Assembly (NCBI GenBank): GCA_009787835.1
Contig: WQSN01000019.1
Location: 1-44,421, forward strand
Direction of reading: 5' to 3'
Source: Treponema sp.
GTDB taxonomy: Bacteria > Spirochaetota > Spirochaetia > Treponematales > Breznakiellaceae
Length of the DNA: 44,421 nt
This document shows, piece by piece, positions 42,083-44,421 of the stretch. The notes beneath the pieces were generated by a model, which saw nothing but the letters and a program-made list of their open reading frames with translations, was not told where the DNA came from and did no database searches. The translations under genes were made by a program, and so were the position numbers. The stretch's first letter is position 1; each line of letters opens with the position of its first letter.

Positions 42083-42252
42083 AGGCGGGCAGCGCAAATC
42101 CCTTTCAGGGTCATAAACGGCTGTGGCCTTCTACAACGCACACTTTGGTGCGGCATTGTACGTGATCCACACCGAAACCTCAACCGAGCCTGTCGCAGAC
42201 AGGCGAAGGTTCCCCTCTTGATGACCCTGAAAGGGATTTGCGCTGCCCGCCT
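42083..42252. mobile_element. 170-bp MITE-like element with perfect 32-bp terminal inverted repeats
   Basis: The left arm 42083-42114 (starting AGGCGGGCAGCGCAAATCCC) is the exact reverse complement of the right arm 42221-42252. The 106-nt interior holds further stems: TACAA/TTGTA (42132-42136/42156-42160) enclosing CGCAC/GTGCG (42137-42141/42148-42152), and GCCTGTC/GACAGGC (42188-42194/42198-42204). It is visibly GC-richer than its flanks and has no reading frame. No clear target-site duplication flanks it. Perfect arms suggest recent movement or selection for a large cruciform or RNA hairpin. The transposase that could move it is not in the window. Confidence 0.8.
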
Positions 42253-42321
42253 AATTCTAAATATAAATTTCTACAGAGCAGAATTAAATTTAATAGTTTG
42301 CCTGGCTGTTAACCACTGTGC

Positions 42322-42427
42322 ATATAACGTACATTTGCAGCTAACAACACCGGAGGATTTGGGCGACTATCACCGGGCGTCTACCAAATCACTGGAGGCG
42401 CTTTGCGCATGACCGCGAATGTTATCC
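42322..42427 (-). other. attC-like imperfect hairpin after the lectin-lipoprotein gene
   Basis: The outer arms pair as ATAAC (42324-42328) with GTTAT (42421-42425), then ATTTGC (42333-42338) with GCGAAT (42415-42420), with four extra bases (GTAC) on one side only. That matches the asymmetric arms of integron attC sites, and the ~105-nt span is in their range. On the minus strand the lectin gene stops 4 nt before it, as in a gene cassette. The core triplets AAC/GTT are present, but the seven-base consensus is only partly met. It also contains repeat copy 2 (42338-42382). No integron integrase is seen. Confidence 0.35.
42338..42382 (-). repeat. 45-bp direct repeat, copy 2
   Basis: The partner of 42002-42046 (33 of 45 bases identical, ungapped). 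The two copies flank the 170-bp inverted-repeat element. The remaining non-coding sequence 42253-42321 is AT-rich and shows nothing recognisable. Confidence 0.55.
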
Positions 42428-42431
42428 GTCA

Positions 42432-44357
42432 TTAGTCCCATTCAATAATAAAGCCAAAATAGTTCGATTGAGATGAGTCGTTCCACATCCAGTTAAAATC
42501 TCTCCATAATTCAATCCTATTTTCATATCCGCTATCATTATTCGGTTCTCCCGGGTACCAATTGCTATAATTCATTGGCTCGCCGGTAATCCAGATAAAT
42601 GTATTATTGGTATCGCGGTAACCGCCAAGCCAATAATTATTTATAATACCGTCTCTATTAAGAAGACTTTCAATTGTACTCTGTTCCTGTGCGCTGGTAA
42701 TTACAGCGAGATACCCACCGCGTCTCTCTGCTTCCAATTTAGCGTTCTCCCAGTTCATTGATTGGTTAACTACTTCGTATCTTTTGCCTGAGGAAGGAGA
42801 AGTAGAAAAATTTGATGATCTTACTATGCGTAAACCGTGGTTGTGTTCTTTAAGAGTAGGAGGATCGGCTATATGCACATAACCAACTCTTTGATAGCTA
42901 CCCGGGTCTGTCCATGCTCCGCCGCGAGCGATACGGTACGAACCGGATTTATCAATACACCATTCCCATACATTACCACTCATGTCATAAATACCAAGTG
43001 AGTTAGGTTCCTTACTTTTTACTTCAGCGGTAGAGCTGCTATTACTGCTATAAAACGCTACATATCCTGTAGCGGTACTATTATTTATATTTGAAGCAGC
43101 ATTACTGGCTGAATCTCCTTTGGTAAACCAGGGACTTGAGTATCCTGCTACAGAATTGGTATCATCATTCCTCCAACGTGCGGCAAGTTCCCATTCATTA
43201 CTCATTGGGAGCCTAAAACCTCCAGCTTCATTAACGGGTATTGCTCCGTTAATTTCTGAAGTCTGAGAGGAGGAACGAATTGGAGTTCCACTGCTCACAT
43301 AAACAAATTCAAGAGATGAACCTGTAATAAGATTATAATATTCGGTTAAAGCGTTACACCAAACTATAGAGTCATACCAGCTAATCATTGTAACCGGATG
43401 CTTCCCGCTTCCGCTCCCACTGCTGCCGGATCTGCCTTCACTCATGCTGTAACCGTTTGATACTGCCCATGATCTGACAGTACTCCATATCTCCCATGTT
43501 ACCGGAGTCTCCCCAATAAAATAAGGTGAAGAAATTACCGCTGATCCGTTATCACTTACACCCGTAGGAAATGTCACAGATTCAGAAACAAACACCATAT
43601 TAAACGAGACACCGTTAAGATTATACGCGGATTTGTTTCCTGGCGCCCAGGCAGATATTAATGAGTAAATAAAATCAAAACTAAAATAACTCTCCAACCC
43701 CTCATAAATATGCATATAGTCCACTCTACCTAATGGGCGTTCTCCGCCTGTCATGGAGAATGTTACCTTATAGTAACCTGTGTTCAGTGTCAGGGGAGAA
43801 GAACTGTTGTTTTTCAACGCTCCGCCTGTAAAATTAATTGTCTGCTGCGGGCTTCCGTTTGATGTATTCAAAGGCGTTATAACCATGCTGGCGGATGTTA
43901 CATCAGCAGGGTAATTGATGTTCCAGATAAAGGTTCCGGTTCTGTCAAAAACCATGGCGGGTTGAAGGTACACGGTATGGCTTGTTGTTTGGCTCTGGCC
44001 TACAACTATGCCGTTCGCGCTTCCGTAAACAAGCGGCGTTTGCCTTTGCGCGTCGCTGTATCCGGTCAGGGTCAAATCCCAGGAGCCAGGCGACAGTTCT
44101 ATGCTGACAGCGCCGCCTGTCCAGTCCCTTTCTATCCTATTGCCTAATTTTGTCAGCACCAAAGAAAAAGTATTACAGTTGATATTCGCGTTTTTGGGCA
44201 GAATTGTTCTATTTTCACTTGAATCGCCTATATTTATCGTTAAAAAGCCGTTTTCGCTGTCCTGCGGGTGGGTATTTAGTTCATTATAACCCGGACATCC
44301 CAAAAAAAGCGCTGCAATGGCCATAATTATTGTTATTTTACAAATTTTTGCGGACAT
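42432..44357 (-). CDS. Surface lipoprotein with SUMF1/FGE-like and C-type lectin domains (641 aa)
   Basis: A probable surface adhesin. The N-terminus has a lipoprotein signal with lipobox LFLGC (Cys20). Residues about 35-240 form a beta-rich region of unknown family. A SUMF1 (formylglycine-generating-enzyme-like) domain spans about 250-510, with ETPVTWEIWSTVRSWAV, PVTMISWYDSIVWCNAL, GGFRLPMSNEWELAARW, MSGNVWEWC and RGGAW. The active-site Cys pair of true FGE is absent near RGGAWTDPG, so it is a binding, not a sulfatase-activating, domain. The last ~120 residues are a C-type lectin domain (YEVVNQSMNWENAKLEAERR, EPNN, WND), where EPN and WND are the calcium/mannose-type motifs. AGAGGTG precedes ATG 44357. 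Confidence 0.85.
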   Translation of the reverse strand: MSAKICKITIIMAIAALFLGCPGYNELNTHPQDSENGFLTINIGDSSENRTILPKNANINCNTFSLVLTKLGNRIERDWTGGAVSIELSPGSWDLTLTGYSDAQRQTPLVYGSANGIVVGQSQTTSHTVYLQPAMVFDRTGTFIWNINYPADVTSASMVITPLNTSNGSPQQTINFTGGALKNNSSSPLTLNTGYYKVTFSMTGGERPLGRVDYMHIYEGLESYFSFDFIYSLISAWAPGNKSAYNLNGVSFNMVFVSESVTFPTGVSDNGSAVISSPYFIGETPVTWEIWSTVRSWAVSNGYSMSEGRSGSSGSGSGKHPVTMISWYDSIVWCNALTEYYNLITGSSLEFVYVSSGTPIRSSSQTSEINGAIPVNEAGGFRLPMSNEWELAARWRNDDTNSVAGYSSPWFTKGDSASNAASNINNSTATGYVAFYSSNSSSTAEVKSKEPNSLGIYDMSGNVWEWCIDKSGSYRIARGGAWTDPGSYQRVGYVHIADPPTLKEHNHGLRIVRSSNFSTSPSSGKRYEVVNQSMNWENAKLEAERRGGYLAVITSAQEQSTIESLLNRDGIINNYWLGGYRDTNNTFIWITGEPMNYSNWYPGEPNNDSGYENRIELWRDFNWMWNDSSQSNYFGFIIEWD

Positions 44358-44387
44358 TTCACCTCTCCCTGATTGATTATTTAGTTA

Positions 44388-44417
44388 ATTATACAATGAC
44401 ATGGTGAAATTTGTCCA
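44388..44417 (-). promoter_or_regulatory. Promoter of the lectin-lipoprotein gene
   Basis: On the minus strand TGGACA (plus 44412-44417), an 18-nt spacer and a perfect TATAAT (plus 44388-44393), about 30 nt before the ATG. Confidence 0.6.
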
Positions 44418-44421
44418 CTAA

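Noticed and set aside
42218-42412. Small plus-strand frame of 64 codons at the right end
   Set aside because: It runs from the inverted-repeat arm through the attC-like hairpin and 45-bp repeat; composition and structure explain it better than coding.
42432-44357. Diversity-generating retroelement target (SUMF1/C-type lectin proteins such as TvpA are DGR variable proteins in T. denticola)
   Set aside because: No reverse transcriptase, accessory gene or template repeat is in the window, and the relevant segment shows no AAY-rich codon pattern or near-duplicate template.

Overview
The window looks like a chromosomal segment from a spirochaete, most likely a Treponema-type gut symbiont. This rests on the gene mix and is not proven: an AddAB-like pair, a SUMF1-type surface lipoprotein, a eukaryotic-type hexokinase, a GH35 glycosidase, Rpn and Hig remnants, and small structured repeats around tRNA genes. 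Most of it is well packed with ordinary coding sequence. The mobile or accessory material lies at the two ends and around the tRNA-Asp gene.

Layout. Positions 1-1346 (minus) hold the N-terminal ~448 codons of a type II-C-like Cas9 that runs off the left edge. A divergent, hairpin-rich small RNA with a strong terminator (about 1428-1538, plus) lies directly upstream and is a good tracrRNA candidate. Positions 1905-8635 encode an AddB/AddA-like helicase-nuclease pair, followed by a convergent two-gene signalling unit (hybrid histidine kinase and response regulator, minus). Positions 12734-17768 form a sugar-use operon: GH35 beta-galactosidase, hexokinase and an esterase-like hydrolase.

Positions 17919-18302 carry tRNA-Asp(GTC), a structured element flanked by a 23-bp duplication of the tRNA-Asp 3' end, a terminator or attenuator, and tRNA-Pro(CGG). 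The ATG of proS follows one base after tRNA-Pro. proS leads into a cyclic-nucleotide-binding-fold protein, phenylacetate-CoA ligase, an ACT-domain protein, glycogen synthase and a HAD phosphatase, all on the plus strand. Positions 24682-31503 are minus: a LiaF-like protein, a 5'-nucleotidase, a CNNM/CorC-family membrane protein preceded by tRNA-Cys after 8 nt, and a class A penicillin-binding protein. Next come a MATE transporter, an MFS-HEAT fusion and another MFS protein (all minus), a membrane-fused alpha/beta hydrolase (plus), an EamA transporter and RlpA (minus).

The right end (40868-44421) is decayed accessory DNA. It holds an Rpn-family nuclease remnant, a higBA module with a broken toxin and an intact antitoxin and operator, a 170-bp element with perfect 32-bp terminal inverted repeats, two related 45-bp repeats, an attC-like hairpin, and a lipoprotein fusing a SUMF1 domain to a C-type lectin domain.

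The most unusual signals are (i) two protein genes whose start codons sit 1 and 8 nt after a tRNA 3' end with no Shine-Dalgarno, one being prolyl-tRNA synthetase behind its own substrate tRNA; (ii) the structured element inserted behind tRNA-Asp; (iii) the candidate tracrRNA beside an edge-truncated cas9; and (iv) the possible integron-cassette relic at the right end. No CRISPR array, cas1/cas2, integrase or transposase is visible in this window.
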